DNA of 64,000 nucleotides from Pseudoalteromonas haloplanktis ATCC 14393 (GCF_000238355.1 NZ_AHCA01000007.1:185283-249282); one strand, 5' to 3'. Positions 45,817 to 55,387 are shown, numbered from the stretch's first letter. Notes: generated by a model from the sequence alone, not told the origin. Numbers and translations: made by a program.

Positions 45817-45843
45817 ATTATTCGTTATCTTTGTTTTTTTATG

Positions 45844-45865
45844 AAAGCGGCTAATTGCCGCTTTT
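45844..45865 (+). terminator. terminator after phoU
   Basis: The stem AAAGCGGC / GCCGCTTT with loop TAATT is followed by TTTAC-type sequence, 27 bases after the phoU stop. Confidence 0.75.
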
Positions 45866-45917
45866 ACTGTTACCACTATAATTAATATGCTGTTACAGCG
45901 ACTTGGATGTAATAAAA

Positions 45918-45940
45918 GCATTCACAATCGCGGTGAATGC
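45918..45940. promoter_or_regulatory. inverted repeat upstream of the DUF47-pit operon
   Basis: GCATTCAC-N7-GTGAATGC, a perfect eight-base inverted repeat 49 bases before the start codon. No T run follows, so an operator is more likely than a terminator. No Pho box is visible here, unlike at pst and ppk. Confidence 0.5.
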
Positions 45941-45988
45941 TGTAAAATTCACGCCGCAAAGCATACTAATTTGATTTAAGGGTCAGTT

Positions 45989-46666
45989 ATGCCTACAAAC
46001 GCATTTCTAGGGGTATTCGCAAAATCTCCTATAAAGCCAATGGAAGATCACATAAAGAAGGTACATCAAGCAAGTAAAGCTTTGATCCCTTTTTTCAATC
46101 ATGTATTTAAAGAAGAATGGCAACAAGCAGAAGAGATTCGCTTGAACATTCGTAATTTAGAACGTGAAGCCGACGATATGAAAAGAGATATACGTTTACA
46201 ACTACCGCGTGGCTTATTTATGCCGGTAGAGCGTACAGATCTGCTCGAACTCGTCACCCAGCAAGACAAAATTGCTAATAAAGCAAAAGACATTGCTGGT
46301 CGTGTAATTGGTCGTGAGATGACCATACCAAAAGAAATTCAAACTGATTTCCTAGCTTATGTAACTCGTTGTGTTGATGCGACTAAACAAGCGTCAAATG
46401 CTATTAATGAGTTAGATGAGTTATTAGAGACTGGTTTTAAAGGTCGTGAAGTGACCTTAGTCGAAAAAATGCTCGTTGAATTGGATGCAATTGAACAAGA
46501 CACGGATGACATGCAAATCAAAATACGCCGCCAGTTACGCGCCGTTGAAGGTGGCCTCAATCCAATTGATGTAATGTTTTTATACAAAATCATCGAATGG
46601 GTCGGCGAACTTGCAGATATTGCAGAGCGCGTAGGTTCACGTCTTGAGCTGATGTTAGCTCGTTAA
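45989..46666 (+). CDS. DUF47/TIGR00153 family PhoU-like protein
   Basis: 225 residues, helical. The start FLGVFAKSPIKPMEDHIKKVHQA and the two PhoU-like repeats (LVTQQDKIANKAKDIAGRV and YKIIEWVGELADIAERVGSRLE) place it in the family that regularly sits next to Pit-type phosphate transporters. It probably regulates the transporter encoded 39 bases downstream. Confidence 0.92.
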   Translation: MPTNAFLGVFAKSPIKPMEDHIKKVHQASKALIPFFNHVFKEEWQQAEEIRLNIRNLEREADDMKRDIRLQLPRGLFMPVERTDLLELVTQQDKIANKAKDIAGRVIGREMTIPKEIQTDFLAYVTRCVDATKQASNAINELDELLETGFKGREVTLVEKMLVELDAIEQDTDDMQIKIRRQLRAVEGGLNPIDVMFLYKIIEWVGELADIAERVGSRLELMLAR

Positions 46667-46705
46667 TTTACACTCAGTTCAATAACGAAAGATTAGGGTT
46701 ACACA

Positions 46706-47974
46706 ATGGATATCATTGCATCTTATGGCACGGTATTAATTATAATTGCCGCAGCAGTCGGTTTTTTTATGGCTTATGGCATTGGCGCGAACGACGTTGC
46801 TAATGCGATGGGCACATCGGTAGGTTCAAAAGCATTAACCATTAAACAAGCAATTTTTATTGCGATGATTTTTGAGTTTGCAGGCGCCTACTTAGCTGGC
46901 GGTGAAGTAACATCGACAATTCGTAAAGGTATTATCGATTCAACACCATTTTTAGAGCTTCCCGAACTGATGGTGTTGGGTATGATCTCGGCATTATTTG
47001 CAGCAGGTAGTTGGTTGTTAATTGCATCCTTTTTAGGTTGGCCGGTATCAACAACGCACTCAATCATTGGTGCTATCATTGGTTTTGCATTAGTTGCTGT
47101 TGGCAGTGAAGCGATTCAGTGGAATAAAGTGGCAGGTATTGTTGGGAGTTGGATTGTTACCCCTGCAATTTCAGGCTTTATCGCGTATTTGATATTTATG
47201 AGTGCGCAAAAACTGATTTTTGATACAGACGCACCACTTAAAAATGCCAAACGTTATGTGCCTATTTACATGGGTTTAGCGGGCTTTATTATGTCTTTGG
47301 TTACTATCAAAAAAGGCTTAAAGCACATTGGTATTAATATCGGCGCAGTTGAAGGTTATGTCTTAGCGGTTAGTATTGCACTGGTTGTTGCTATTATTGG
47401 TAAGGTGGTTATTTCTCGCTTAAAAATTGATCCAAAAGCCGATAAGAAAATGCAATTTAATAACGTTGAGAAAGTATTTGCTATCTTAATGGTACTAACT
47501 GCATGTTGTATGGCATTTGCGCATGGTTCGAATGACGTTGCTAACGCCATTGGTCCACTTGCTGCGGTTGTAAACATTGTTGAAAACAACGGTGAAATTG
47601 CTAAGCAAGCATCAATCGCATGGTGGATTTTACCTCTAGGTGGTTTTGGTATTGTTGCAGGTCTGGCTATTTTAGGTAAGAAAGTAATCAAAACCATTGG
47701 TGAAGGCATTACGCATTTAACACCAAGTCGTGGTTTTGCGGCTGAATTAGCGGCAGCATCTACGGTTGTTATTGCATCAGGTACAGGTTTACCAATCTCT
47801 ACCACGCAAACTTTAGTTGGCGCGGTGTTAGGTGTAGGTATGGCACGTGGTATTGCTGCTCTTAACATGGGTGTGATCAGAAACATTGTAGTTTCTTGGG
47901 TAATTACATTGCCAGTTGGCGCTGCCCTTGCTATTGTTATTTTCTACATACTAAGAACTGCCTTTGGAGTTTAA
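46706..47974 (+). CDS. pit: low-affinity inorganic phosphate transporter, PiT family
   Basis: 422 residues, inner membrane, about ten helices. The two inverted family repeats are visible as GANDVANAMGTSVGSKALT near the N-terminus and HGSNDVANAIGPLAA in the second half, and GWPVSTTHSIIGAI and GLPISTTQTLVGAV form the matching partner motifs. It imports metal-phosphate with protons. In an operon with the PhoU-like gene. Confidence 0.95.
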   Translation: MDIIASYGTVLIIIAAAVGFFMAYGIGANDVANAMGTSVGSKALTIKQAIFIAMIFEFAGAYLAGGEVTSTIRKGIIDSTPFLELPELMVLGMISALFAAGSWLLIASFLGWPVSTTHSIIGAIIGFALVAVGSEAIQWNKVAGIVGSWIVTPAISGFIAYLIFMSAQKLIFDTDAPLKNAKRYVPIYMGLAGFIMSLVTIKKGLKHIGINIGAVEGYVLAVSIALVVAIIGKVVISRLKIDPKADKKMQFNNVEKVFAILMVLTACCMAFAHGSNDVANAIGPLAAVVNIVENNGEIAKQASIAWWILPLGGFGIVAGLAILGKKVIKTIGEGITHLTPSRGFAAELAAASTVVIASGTGLPISTTQTLVGAVLGVGMARGIAALNMGVIRNIVVSWVITLPVGAALAIVIFYILRTAFGV

Positions 47975-48011
47975 ATCCAGCAGCTTTTAAGTAGCACAGA
48001 CTTTTAGCTTG

Positions 48012-48047
48012 AAAAGATCTCAACGCCCTTGGTGTTGGGGTCTTTTT
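48012..48047 (+). terminator. terminator after pit
   Basis: A long stem AAAAGATCTCAACGCC against GGTGTTGGGGTCTTTT (with G-U pairs) around loop CTT, then a T tract. Confidence 0.75.
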
Positions 48048-48066
48048 ATTTGTGGGTAAAGGAAGT

Positions 48067-48990
48067 ATGACGAACTTACCAAGTATTAAACAGCTGCAGT
48101 ATTTATTGGCAGTTCATCAGCATCAGCATTTTGGTCGCGCAGCGAGCGCATGCTTCATTGGGCAATCAACACTCAGTAGTGCGATTCAAACTCTTGAAGA
48201 AACACTCGGCTGCCAACTCATTGAGCGTGAGAATCGTAGTTTGATGTTTACCGCGATCGGCGAAGAAGTTGTCGAGCGAGCACGGAAAATAATTGATGAT
48301 ACACTGAGTGTTAAAGAGCTAACTAAAAGCCATTTAAGCCCGCTTAGTGGTAAATTAACTCTCGGGGTGATCCCAACGATTGCCAGCTTTATAGCGGCGC
48401 CTTTATATCACCTTTGCCAGCAACAATTTGCTAATTTAGAGCTGGTTTTAGTAGAAGACACCAGTGATAGCTTACTGGATAAGTTAGAGCATGGTCATAT
48501 CGATATGGCCTTATTAGCATTACCTTACGACACCGATAAGTTTCATACTCAAATATTAGCGCAAGACCATTTTAGTCTAGTGCATCATAAAGACTACTTG
48601 CCAGCTAAGAACATTGAAGATTTTAATTTATTACCGGAAGCTAGCGTGTTCTTATTAGAAAGGGAGCACTGTATGACTGGGCATGCGCTCAGTGCCTGTC
48701 ACTTAAACCGCTCAAGTTGTATTAACCCATTTGAAGCGGCCAGTTTGCATACTTTATTAAGTATGGTTGAACATCAGTTAGGGGTGACCTTCTTGCCGCA
48801 AATGGCGATTAATGCCGGTATTTTAGAGCATAAGAACATGCTTGCCACGCCTTCGCAAAGTGACGCGTACCGTGATATTGGCATTTTATGGCGTAAAACA
48901 ACGGGGCGGATCCGCGATTTTCGTTTATTTAGCCAAACATTAGAGGGTTTTTTACAACACCAATGCCGTTTAATAACGACAAAAGAATAG
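48067..48990 (+). CDS. oxyR: hydrogen peroxide-responsive LysR-type regulator OxyR
   Basis: 307 residues from ATG 48067 (AAAGGA just upstream); an in-frame GTG at 48052 is less likely. N-terminal winged helix-turn-helix (LQYLLAVHQHQHFGRAASACFIGQ in parts) and a C-terminal LysR effector domain. The redox pair is conserved: two cysteines eight residues apart in EHCMTGHALSAC, exactly as C199 and C208 of Escherichia coli OxyR, within the same ED/EREHC context. Peroxide forms a disulfide here and activates antioxidant genes. No katG or ahpC lies in the window. Confidence 0.95.
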   Translation: MTNLPSIKQLQYLLAVHQHQHFGRAASACFIGQSTLSSAIQTLEETLGCQLIERENRSLMFTAIGEEVVERARKIIDDTLSVKELTKSHLSPLSGKLTLGVIPTIASFIAAPLYHLCQQQFANLELVLVEDTSDSLLDKLEHGHIDMALLALPYDTDKFHTQILAQDHFSLVHHKDYLPAKNIEDFNLLPEASVFLLEREHCMTGHALSACHLNRSSCINPFEAASLHTLLSMVEHQLGVTFLPQMAINAGILEHKNMLATPSQSDAYRDIGILWRKTTGRIRDFRLFSQTLEGFLQHQCRLITTKE

Positions 48991-49018
48991 CTCATTAAGG
49001 TGAGCTATTTATTTTTTA
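48986..49018 (+). terminator. terminator after oxyR
   Basis: The stem AATAGCTCA / TGAGCTATT with a six-base loop, overlapping the oxyR stop codon, is followed by TATTTTTT. Confidence 0.85.
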
Positions 49019-49089
49019 ATTTATTTTCATCTTTTCCAAACTATCTTCCTCGCTCTATCGACTAACCTAATAAGTAAAATAACTAAGCA

Positions 49090-49641
49090 TTGAGAGCCGT
49101 GTTTTTTCAATCAACAGAAACATTAATCGCCAAAGCACAGCAAGGGAATAAACGCGCTTGGCTTAAGCTGGTTAAGCAGCATGAAAGCCAAGTTTATAAC
49201 CATTGCCTGCGAATGCTCAGTAACCCTGATGATGCGATGGATTTAATGCAAGAGGTGTTTATCTCTGTGTATAAAAGTTTGCCCAGCTTTCGCGGTGAGT
49301 CGAGCTTTCATACTTGGGTTTTTCAAATCGTGCATCGTCGTAGTGTTGAATATTATCGTCGCCGTAAGTACTACCAAAGCCTTGATGAAGTGCCTGAACA
49401 GGCATGTGAACACAGTGAGTTGGAAAATAACCAATTAATGCAAGTTCAACATCAACAATTAACAACAATGCTGAATAACTTACCGTGGGAGCAGCGCTTG
49501 GTGGTAGAGCTAAAGTTTTTTCAACATTGCACTTTTGAAGAAATTGCGCAGCAACTCGATATTTCCACCAATACCGCCAAATCGCGGTTATATAGTGCAT
49601 TAGGTAAATTAAAAGTTCATTTGGAGGCCGTTGATGGCTAA
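49090..49641 (+). CDS. ECF-type RNA polymerase sigma factor
   Basis: 183 residues from a TTG at 49090; a GTG at 49099 is an alternative, and neither has a convincing Shine-Dalgarno sequence. Region 2 contains NPDDAMDLMQEVFISVYKSLPSFRGESSFHTWVFQIVHRR; its middle part is the -10 recognition helix. Region 4 contains LPWEQRLVVELKFFQHCTFEEIAQQLDIS and ends TAKSRLYSALGKL, the -35 helix. It heads a three-gene operon. The overlap with the next gene (ATG inside its last codons) is typical of sigma/anti-sigma pairs. Confidence 0.92.
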   Translation: MRAVFFQSTETLIAKAQQGNKRAWLKLVKQHESQVYNHCLRMLSNPDDAMDLMQEVFISVYKSLPSFRGESSFHTWVFQIVHRRSVEYYRRRKYYQSLDEVPEQACEHSELENNQLMQVQHQQLTTMLNNLPWEQRLVVELKFFQHCTFEEIAQQLDISTNTAKSRLYSALGKLKVHLEAVDG

Positions 49642-50224
49642 TTTAGAGTCGCTTTTTGAGCAATGGTTAGAAGGGAACGTTTTGAGTGATGCACAATTAC
49701 AGCAGCTTGAAAATGATCCTGAATATCGTGCCTTGATGAGTCAAGCACTGGTTTGGCAGCAACATAGCCGCGAATATAAAGCGGCGCCAGTTCCACATTG
49801 GGATCGGCAATCAACCATGCCACAGCTTGCTTCTGCAGGTGTATTTGGTATGGCTGGAGCCTGGGCTGTTGCAGCATCAGTGATGATTTGTGCGCTCGTT
49901 TTTTTAGTTATGCCAAAGCAGCAGGTGCCAGATCTACTTGAGCAGGTAGCAAAACAAACACAGTTATTAGAGTCACAGCAAAAACAAATAGACCAGCTGC
50001 AAAAAATTATCACTGCGCAAAATGAATTGCAGCAGCAGCATATGTATCAACTAGCGAAGGAGGCTATTGCTACCGGACGAGTTGAGCGCCAAGAAGATAT
50101 TAATAATTTAATTAGCTATATCAAAACCCAGCGTGCTCAAGATCAAGCGTATCTGCGGATGCAACTAAACGACTTAGCCGAACAAGTACAAGAGCAGCCA
50201 ATGGCTGCCATTGCGAAAAATTAG
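49634..50224 (+). CDS. single-pass membrane protein, putative anti-sigma factor
   Basis: 196 residues from ATG 49634 with GGAGG six bases upstream, overlapping the sigma gene by eight bases. The N-terminal part (1-65) is soluble and acidic and would lie in the cytoplasm. One TM (about 72-92) follows, then a long Gln-rich coiled coil (about 100-190) facing the periplasm. The HxxxCxxC zinc motif of common anti-sigma factors is absent. Role as anti-sigma is inferred only from position and topology; I do not recognise a family. Confidence 0.75.
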   Translation: MANLESLFEQWLEGNVLSDAQLQQLENDPEYRALMSQALVWQQHSREYKAAPVPHWDRQSTMPQLASAGVFGMAGAWAVAASVMICALVFLVMPKQQVPDLLEQVAKQTQLLESQQKQIDQLQKIITAQNELQQQHMYQLAKEAIATGRVERQEDINNLISYIKTQRAQDQAYLRMQLNDLAEQVQEQPMAAIAKN

Positions 50225-50235
50225 GAGTAAAGAGC

Positions 50236-51147
50236 ATGAATAAACAACTAATCAGTAGCGCTATAATCACCGTTATAGCGTTTGCAAGCGGTAACCTACA
50301 GGCGCAAACCCCAGCAGAATTGGCTGCCATTCAGCGGGAAGTGGGCATTATGGAAAACATTTTAAGTAGTGCTTTACAACAGGATACTGATAAAAAGATC
50401 CGCGCCATTTCGGCTAATTATCTAGTTGAGCAGGGGGTAGTATTTGAGTTAGATGTGCGAGGCATAAGCCGCTGGCAGACAATTTTTAGTAGCGTGCCAA
50501 ATGCGCCGCTACCTCCTTTACCCGATATTGACTTTTCAAATGTGAATGTTGAGTTCATTAGTGAGCAAGTTGAAGTATTCAGTGAGCAGGCCGTTGAATC
50601 ATCACGAGAAGCTTATCAGCAAGCGATGGAAGTTATGCGCGAAGGTGCGGAGCGAGTACGTGAAATTGCTGAGCAAGAGCGTGATGTTAGCCGTGATTTA
50701 CGTGAGTTAGAGCGTGAAAAGCGTGACCTAGAATTTGCTAGTCGCCACGATAATAGCGCCGCAGAAAAAGAGCTTGAGCAACGTAAAAAAGCATTAGAAA
50801 AAGATATTGCTAAGCTTGAAAAGCAACAGACTACGCTTACTAAGCAGCAACAGCAATTACGTCAAGATATACAGGCAAAGCAAGCTGAGCGCGAAAAACA
50901 GCAAGCAGCAGAACAGCAAAAGCTGCAAACACAAGTTAATACCAGCATTAGTTTAACACTATGTGATTACGGTAGTGGCTTGCGTAGCTTACCAAATGAT
51001 GAGCATGTTAGTTTTATAATCAAAGGTTTAGCAGATAACAATAAACGTTTGATAAAAATATTTAATAAAGCAGATATTAAAAAATGTGTCGTCGGCGACA
51101 TTAAAGCCAGCGATCTAGCCCTTAAGGCAATTAGCTATCAGTTTTAA
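50236..51147 (+). CDS. exported coiled-coil protein of unknown function
   Basis: 303 residues. Signal peptide ends at LQAQT. A short globular start (25-85) contains YLVEQGVVFELDVRG; a proline turn (PLPPLPDIDFS) is followed by a long charged coiled coil (about 120-235) rich in Arg, Glu, Lys and Gln, then a small C-terminal domain with two cysteines (LTLCDYGSG and IKKCVVGD). It begins 11 bases after the putative anti-sigma gene. Together with it, two coiled-coil proteins face the periplasm. I recognise no named family. Confidence 0.75.
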   Translation: MNKQLISSAIITVIAFASGNLQAQTPAELAAIQREVGIMENILSSALQQDTDKKIRAISANYLVEQGVVFELDVRGISRWQTIFSSVPNAPLPPLPDIDFSNVNVEFISEQVEVFSEQAVESSREAYQQAMEVMREGAERVREIAEQERDVSRDLRELEREKRDLEFASRHDNSAAEKELEQRKKALEKDIAKLEKQQTTLTKQQQQLRQDIQAKQAEREKQQAAEQQKLQTQVNTSISLTLCDYGSGLRSLPNDEHVSFIIKGLADNNKRLIKIFNKADIKKCVVGDIKASDLALKAISYQF

Positions 51148-51174
51148 TTTGATAAAAACGTATCCCTGACCAAC

Positions 51175-51204
51175 AAAGCAGCCTTTGTTACAAAGGCTGC
51201 TTTT
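51175..51204. terminator. bidirectional terminator between the sigma operon and a small gene
   Basis: A perfect 13-base stem AAAGCAGCCTTTG / CAAAGGCTGCTTT with loop TTA, flanked by an A-rich side and T tract. The loop TTA is the stop codon (TAA) of the minus-strand gene beginning its end at 51188. Confidence 0.85.
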
Positions 51205-51412
51205 CATTATGTCCTTCATATTCAAATTGCTTATTGAAGGGGGTAATGTCTGGCAAAAATAATAAATACACCCACACCACTAAATTAAAATAAGGTATTA
51301 GCCCTAAGCAGGTGAAAGTTGTAACAGGGTAGCCTTTACGTTCAGCATAACGGTAGCATTGGTAAGTTATCCCTAAGTTTACCACCAGTAATAGCACGAT
51401 TAGTTGCGTCAT
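51188..51412 (-). CDS. small membrane protein of unknown function
   Basis: 74 residues. Two hydrophobic segments (about 2-18 and 33-55) separated by a short polar loop (YRYAERKGYPVTTF), with a charged C-terminal tail. GAGT lies before the ATG. I do not recognise a family. The shared terminator with the convergent sigma operon supports it being a real transcription unit. Confidence 0.6.
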   Translation of the reverse strand: MTQLIVLLLVVNLGITYQCYRYAERKGYPVTTFTCLGLIPYFNLVVWVYLLFLPDITPFNKQFEYEGHNEKQPL

Positions 51413-51615
51413 AATTCACTCCATAAATTGACAATAGTACTCATAACAATATGTTAGTTGTTCAGTAGTATGTTGTGGTCATTCAGTGATGTCATGTTAT
51501 TTTTTGAAAATCACTATAATAACAAGACATTTACTAAGCGATAGACAAAGTATAGATGAGTTATTCTAAGATGGAAGTAAAAAAATAGCTGGAATTGTGT
51601 AAAAATGTAACAGTT

Positions 51616-54141
51616 TTAGCTAGGTGATTGTTCGTAAAAAGTTTTGTTTTGTGAAATTTTTTGTAACTGGTGGTTTATTTTTTCTACGGGTACGGGGCGA
51701 GAAATAAAGTAGCCTTGGCCATAATCTACGCCAATTTCTTTCAGTGCTAAAAAGATCTCTTTGCTTTCAACATATTCCGCAACTGATCGTTTATCAAGGG
51801 AGCGGCTAATATCATTGATCGCTTTAACGAGCGCAAGATCAATAGGATCATTGAGCATATCGCGAACAAACGAGCCATCTATTTTCACGTGTTGAGCAGG
51901 CAATTGCTTAAGGTAATTAAAGGTACTAAAGCCTGTACCAAAATCATCGATTGAGAAATGGCAGCCTAAGCGATTGAGTTTTTCAATCATCAGGCGGGTG
52001 GCGGTTAAATTATTAATACTGGCCGATTCGGTGATTTCAAAAATAACGCGAGTGGGAACGACCTGATATTTTGCAAGGGTGGACTCGATATGCGGTAATA
52101 AACGTTCATCTAAAAACGATTGCGCCGAAAGATTAATGGCAACTTGATTTAGTTCAGGGTTCGCAGCGATGGCTGCAATGGCATTACTGATCACACATTG
52201 ATCCATCAAGTAAGTATCATTTAATAATTCAAGTGATGGAATAAATTGGTTTGGATAAACCAGTTCTCCGTCAAGCTTTAACCGTAAAAGCGCTTCAAAG
52301 TACGCCACGCCACCTTGCTTAAAGTTCCAAATTGGTTGGTAATGCAGTTCAATGTGATTTTGCTGCAGTGCTTGGCGAATACTGTGCCCCCACTCTAAGC
52401 CTGCTTGTAAGGTGTTATGGTTGGCATCTTCTTTCGAATAACAATGCACTAAATTACGGCCAAGGCTTTTCGCTACATACAAGGCAATGTCGGCCTGTTT
52501 TAAACATTCACTCGGATCGTGGTTAGCGGCGGTTATTTGCGTTAAGCCGATTGAGCAGCTAATAGAATATATTTGCTCTTCAGATTTAAACTGATGACCT
52601 TCAATCGCCATACAAATGCTTTCTGCGATTAAGTGCGCATCAAGTAAATTCATATTTTTTAAGATCACCGCAAATTCATCGCCACCAATACGGCATACCA
52701 AATGTTCATCACTGATATTAGCAGTAAATAGCTGCGCGACTTCTTTTAGAACAATATCACCTTGTTGATGGCCTTTACTGTCATTAATTATTTTAAAGTG
52801 ATCAAGATCTATATAAATTAAGGCGTGTTCAATGTCGCCATAGGTGCGTTGTGGTTGGCAAATGCGGTTCAGTTGCTGATCAAAATAATAGCGATTATGC
52901 AAACCGGTTAAAGTGTCATGTAAGGCTAAATGACGCAGTTGTAACTCTGCTTGCTTGCGCTCATGAATATTGTCGATTGTTGCAGTAATTGTTGCCGCGT
53001 TACTACTGTTTTTGATCAGTTGCAGGCGGCACTCAACCCAGATAGCTCGGCCATCTTTATGAATAATTTGCACTTCTACCTGTTGTTGCAAAGCGCCGCC
53101 TTGCAAAATACTGCTAATGGTATCAAGCAGTTTCTCTTTGCAGTCATTAATACAAAAATCAGAGAGTGCTTTACTCAAAGTTTCTTTAATGCCAAAACCG
53201 CTCAACGCCTCCCATGCAGGGTTGATAAAGCGAATTCGTCCTTGTTGATCAAACTCAAGCACCACAGTATTAAGGTGCAACAATATTCGCTGATGAGCTG
53301 AAAATAGCTCTTTATAACGATTTTGGCTTTGGCTTAGCTGTTCCACTTTCTGCGCAAATTCAGCATAACTGACCATAAAATCTTCGCGACGTGCTGCATG
53401 GTCACATACTTTTGTGAGTAATGAGTGCTCATAAGGGGCGCGAATAAAATCAGTGACGCCAGAAAGCAGCAGCTGCTCAGCATGATTAGCGTCTTTTGTA
53501 TCAATAATGGTTACAATGGCTTGCTTGGGGTTGTGCTGTAAAATTTCTTCAACTAATTGGCTTGCTGATCCGGCATGTGCCGCGGTTGCATCAAGTAACA
53601 CAATAGCAAATTTTTGTTGTAAATAGATAGATAATGCTTGTTTGTTATTAGCCACATGGGTGCAGGCAAAGTTTAGCTGTAATTGTTGGGCTATTTTAGC
53701 CGCTTTAGTGCTGTCAGCTTCAAGCAGTAATAAGTCTAAACGACTGCTTTTTTCTAAATGAGTAGATAACACATTGGCCAACACTTGCGGTAGCATATCT
53801 TGACGTTCGAACGGTATAACGGCATCTATACCATAACTACGTGCGGTTGTTTCTGCTATGCGTTCACAGTAGATGGGGGGAGTGAGCACAATGGGAGTAT
53901 TCTTTGGGGTTTTTAATAGCCCTGAACGGATCATACGCGAAAATCGCCAACCGTCGATTTTACCAACATTGAGCCCGGTAATAATGACATCAACAGCTTG
54001 AGACTTGAGAATTTCGAGGGCTTGCTGGCTATCTGCTACTTCAAGAAAAGTAAATACATTGAGTCGACTTAAGGTTGACTTAACTGCCTGACGCTCAGCG
54101 ACACTGGCATTTAAGATCAGCAAACTTAGTTGCTTAGCCAT
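51616..54141 (-). CDS. tandem pseudo-receiver, PAS, GGDEF, EAL protein
   Basis: 841 residues, no membrane helices. The first receiver-like domain (about 1-120) has lost the acidic pair (LILNASVAE) and the phospho-aspartate (VIITGL). The second (about 133-250) keeps an Asp in VLLDATAA but has PYE in place of the lysine-proline motif (IRAPYE). PAS/PAC (about 275-395) precedes a GGDEF domain with the intact RIGGDEFAV and an EAL domain with intact FEALLR, NLSAQSF, EITESA, DDFGTGF and VKIDGSF. It can in principle both make and degrade c-di-GMP. It stands alone on its strand. Confidence 0.9.
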   Translation of the reverse strand: MAKQLSLLILNASVAERQAVKSTLSRLNVFTFLEVADSQQALEILKSQAVDVIITGLNVGKIDGWRFSRMIRSGLLKTPKNTPIVLTPPIYCERIAETTARSYGIDAVIPFERQDMLPQVLANVLSTHLEKSSRLDLLLLEADSTKAAKIAQQLQLNFACTHVANNKQALSIYLQQKFAIVLLDATAAHAGSASQLVEEILQHNPKQAIVTIIDTKDANHAEQLLLSGVTDFIRAPYEHSLLTKVCDHAARREDFMVSYAEFAQKVEQLSQSQNRYKELFSAHQRILLHLNTVVLEFDQQGRIRFINPAWEALSGFGIKETLSKALSDFCINDCKEKLLDTISSILQGGALQQQVEVQIIHKDGRAIWVECRLQLIKNSSNAATITATIDNIHERKQAELQLRHLALHDTLTGLHNRYYFDQQLNRICQPQRTYGDIEHALIYIDLDHFKIINDSKGHQQGDIVLKEVAQLFTANISDEHLVCRIGGDEFAVILKNMNLLDAHLIAESICMAIEGHQFKSEEQIYSISCSIGLTQITAANHDPSECLKQADIALYVAKSLGRNLVHCYSKEDANHNTLQAGLEWGHSIRQALQQNHIELHYQPIWNFKQGGVAYFEALLRLKLDGELVYPNQFIPSLELLNDTYLMDQCVISNAIAAIAANPELNQVAINLSAQSFLDERLLPHIESTLAKYQVVPTRVIFEITESASINNLTATRLMIEKLNRLGCHFSIDDFGTGFSTFNYLKQLPAQHVKIDGSFVRDMLNDPIDLALVKAINDISRSLDKRSVAEYVESKEIFLALKEIGVDYGQGYFISRPVPVEKINHQLQKISQNKTFYEQSPS

Positions 54142-54308
54142 GTAGTCATACCTCTTTTAAACCCAACTTTAATTAAGTTGAGTAGAATAATGCCATTTGT
54201 CCCGAACCACAAGAGAACATTGCTGGGTATTTTTATTAAAGGCGTTGGTTGAGCTCATAGCGCGATACAGTTAAACTTGGCGCGACTTTTTTGATCTGGA
54301 TATATCCT

Positions 54309-55340
54309 ATGCGCGTGGCCGACTTTAGCTTTGACTTACCTGATGAATTAATTGCTCGTTTTCCTAAACAGGATCGAACTAGCAGCCGTTTACTTACTTT
54401 AGATGGCCCAAGTGGCGCCGTAGAACATAAAATATTTAGTGATATTCTTGATTTAGTAAATGAAAATGACTTGTTGGTATTTAACAATACTAAAGTGATC
54501 CCCGCGCGAATGTATGGCCAAAAAGCCTCTGGCGGCAAGCTTGAAGTGCTGGTAGAACGTGTACTTGATGAGCACCGTGTACTTGCCCATGTGCGCGCTA
54601 GTAAATCACCAAAACCAGGCACAACAATTATTCTTGAAGGTAAAGCTGAGGCAACGATGGTTGGCCGTCATGGTGAATTGTTCGAATTGGAATTCACCGC
54701 TGAGCAAAATGTTTTGGAAATTCTGAACGATATCGGCCATATGCCTTTACCGCCGTATATTGATCGCCCCGATACAGACGAAGATCGTAAACGTTATCAG
54801 ACCGTTTACGGTGAAAAGCCAGGTGCAGTTGCAGCGCCAACTGCAGGCCTGCATTTTGATGATTCGCTAATGGCTGCATTAAAAGCAAAAGGCGTAAACA
54901 TGGCTTTTGTTACTTTGCATGTTGGTGCGGGGACTTTTCAACCAGTGCGCGTGGACTCGGTTGATGACCATATAATGCACTCCGAGTACATTGAAGTGCC
55001 TGACGAGGTTGTGGCGGCTGTTGCAGCTACAAAAGCGAGAGGCGGGCGGGTGATTGCTGTGGGTACAACGTCAGTGCGCTCGTTAGAATCAGCGGCTAAA
55101 ATACATGGCGGCCAACTTGCTAGCTACTTTGGTGACACCGATATCTTTATCTATCCGGGTTATCAATTTAATGTGGTGGATGCCATGGTCACTAATTTCC
55201 ACTTATCGGAATCAACGCTAATAATGTTAGTTAGTGCGTTTGCAGGACAAGACAATATTATGAGCGCGTATAAAACGGCAATAGAGCAAAAATATCGCTT
55301 TTTTAGTTATGGTGATGCAATGTTTTTAACTCGTAAATAA
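54309..55340 (+). CDS. queA: S-adenosylmethionine:tRNA ribosyltransferase-isomerase
   Basis: 343 residues from ATG 54309; the frame extends 18 bases further upstream, but the family starts [11 protein letters not shown]. It converts preQ1 in tRNA to epoxyqueuosine. Signatures are [37 protein letters not shown] (in APTAGLHFD), [14 protein letters not shown] and [19 protein letters not shown]. It precedes tgt in the standard queuosine order. Confidence 0.97.
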   Translation: MRVADFSFDLPDELIARFPKQDRTSSRLLTLDGPSGAVEHKIFSDILDLVNENDLLVFNNTKVIPARMYGQKASGGKLEVLVERVLDEHRVLAHVRASKSPKPGTTIILEGKAEATMVGRHGELFELEFTAEQNVLEILNDIGHMPLPPYIDRPDTDEDRKRYQTVYGEKPGAVAAPTAGLHFDDSLMAALKAKGVNMAFVTLHVGAGTFQPVRVDSVDDHIMHSEYIEVPDEVVAAVAATKARGGRVIAVGTTSVRSLESAAKIHGGQLASYFGDTDIFIYPGYQFNVVDAMVTNFHLSESTLIMLVSAFAGQDNIMSAYKTAIEQKYRFFSYGDAMFLTRK

Positions 55341-55362
55341 ATAGTTCCTTAATGAATGTGAT

Positions 55363-55387
55363 AGCCCAGCAAAATGCTGGGCTTTTT
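55363..55387 (+). terminator. terminator between queA and tgt
   Basis: The stem AGCCCAGCA / TGCTGGGCT is followed by TTTTTA. tgt therefore probably has its own promoter. Confidence 0.8.

Noticed and set aside
45867..45896. Pho box from the two CTGTTAC copies before the DUF47 gene
   Set aside because: The copies are 23 bases apart instead of 11 or 22, and no -10 is suitably placed.
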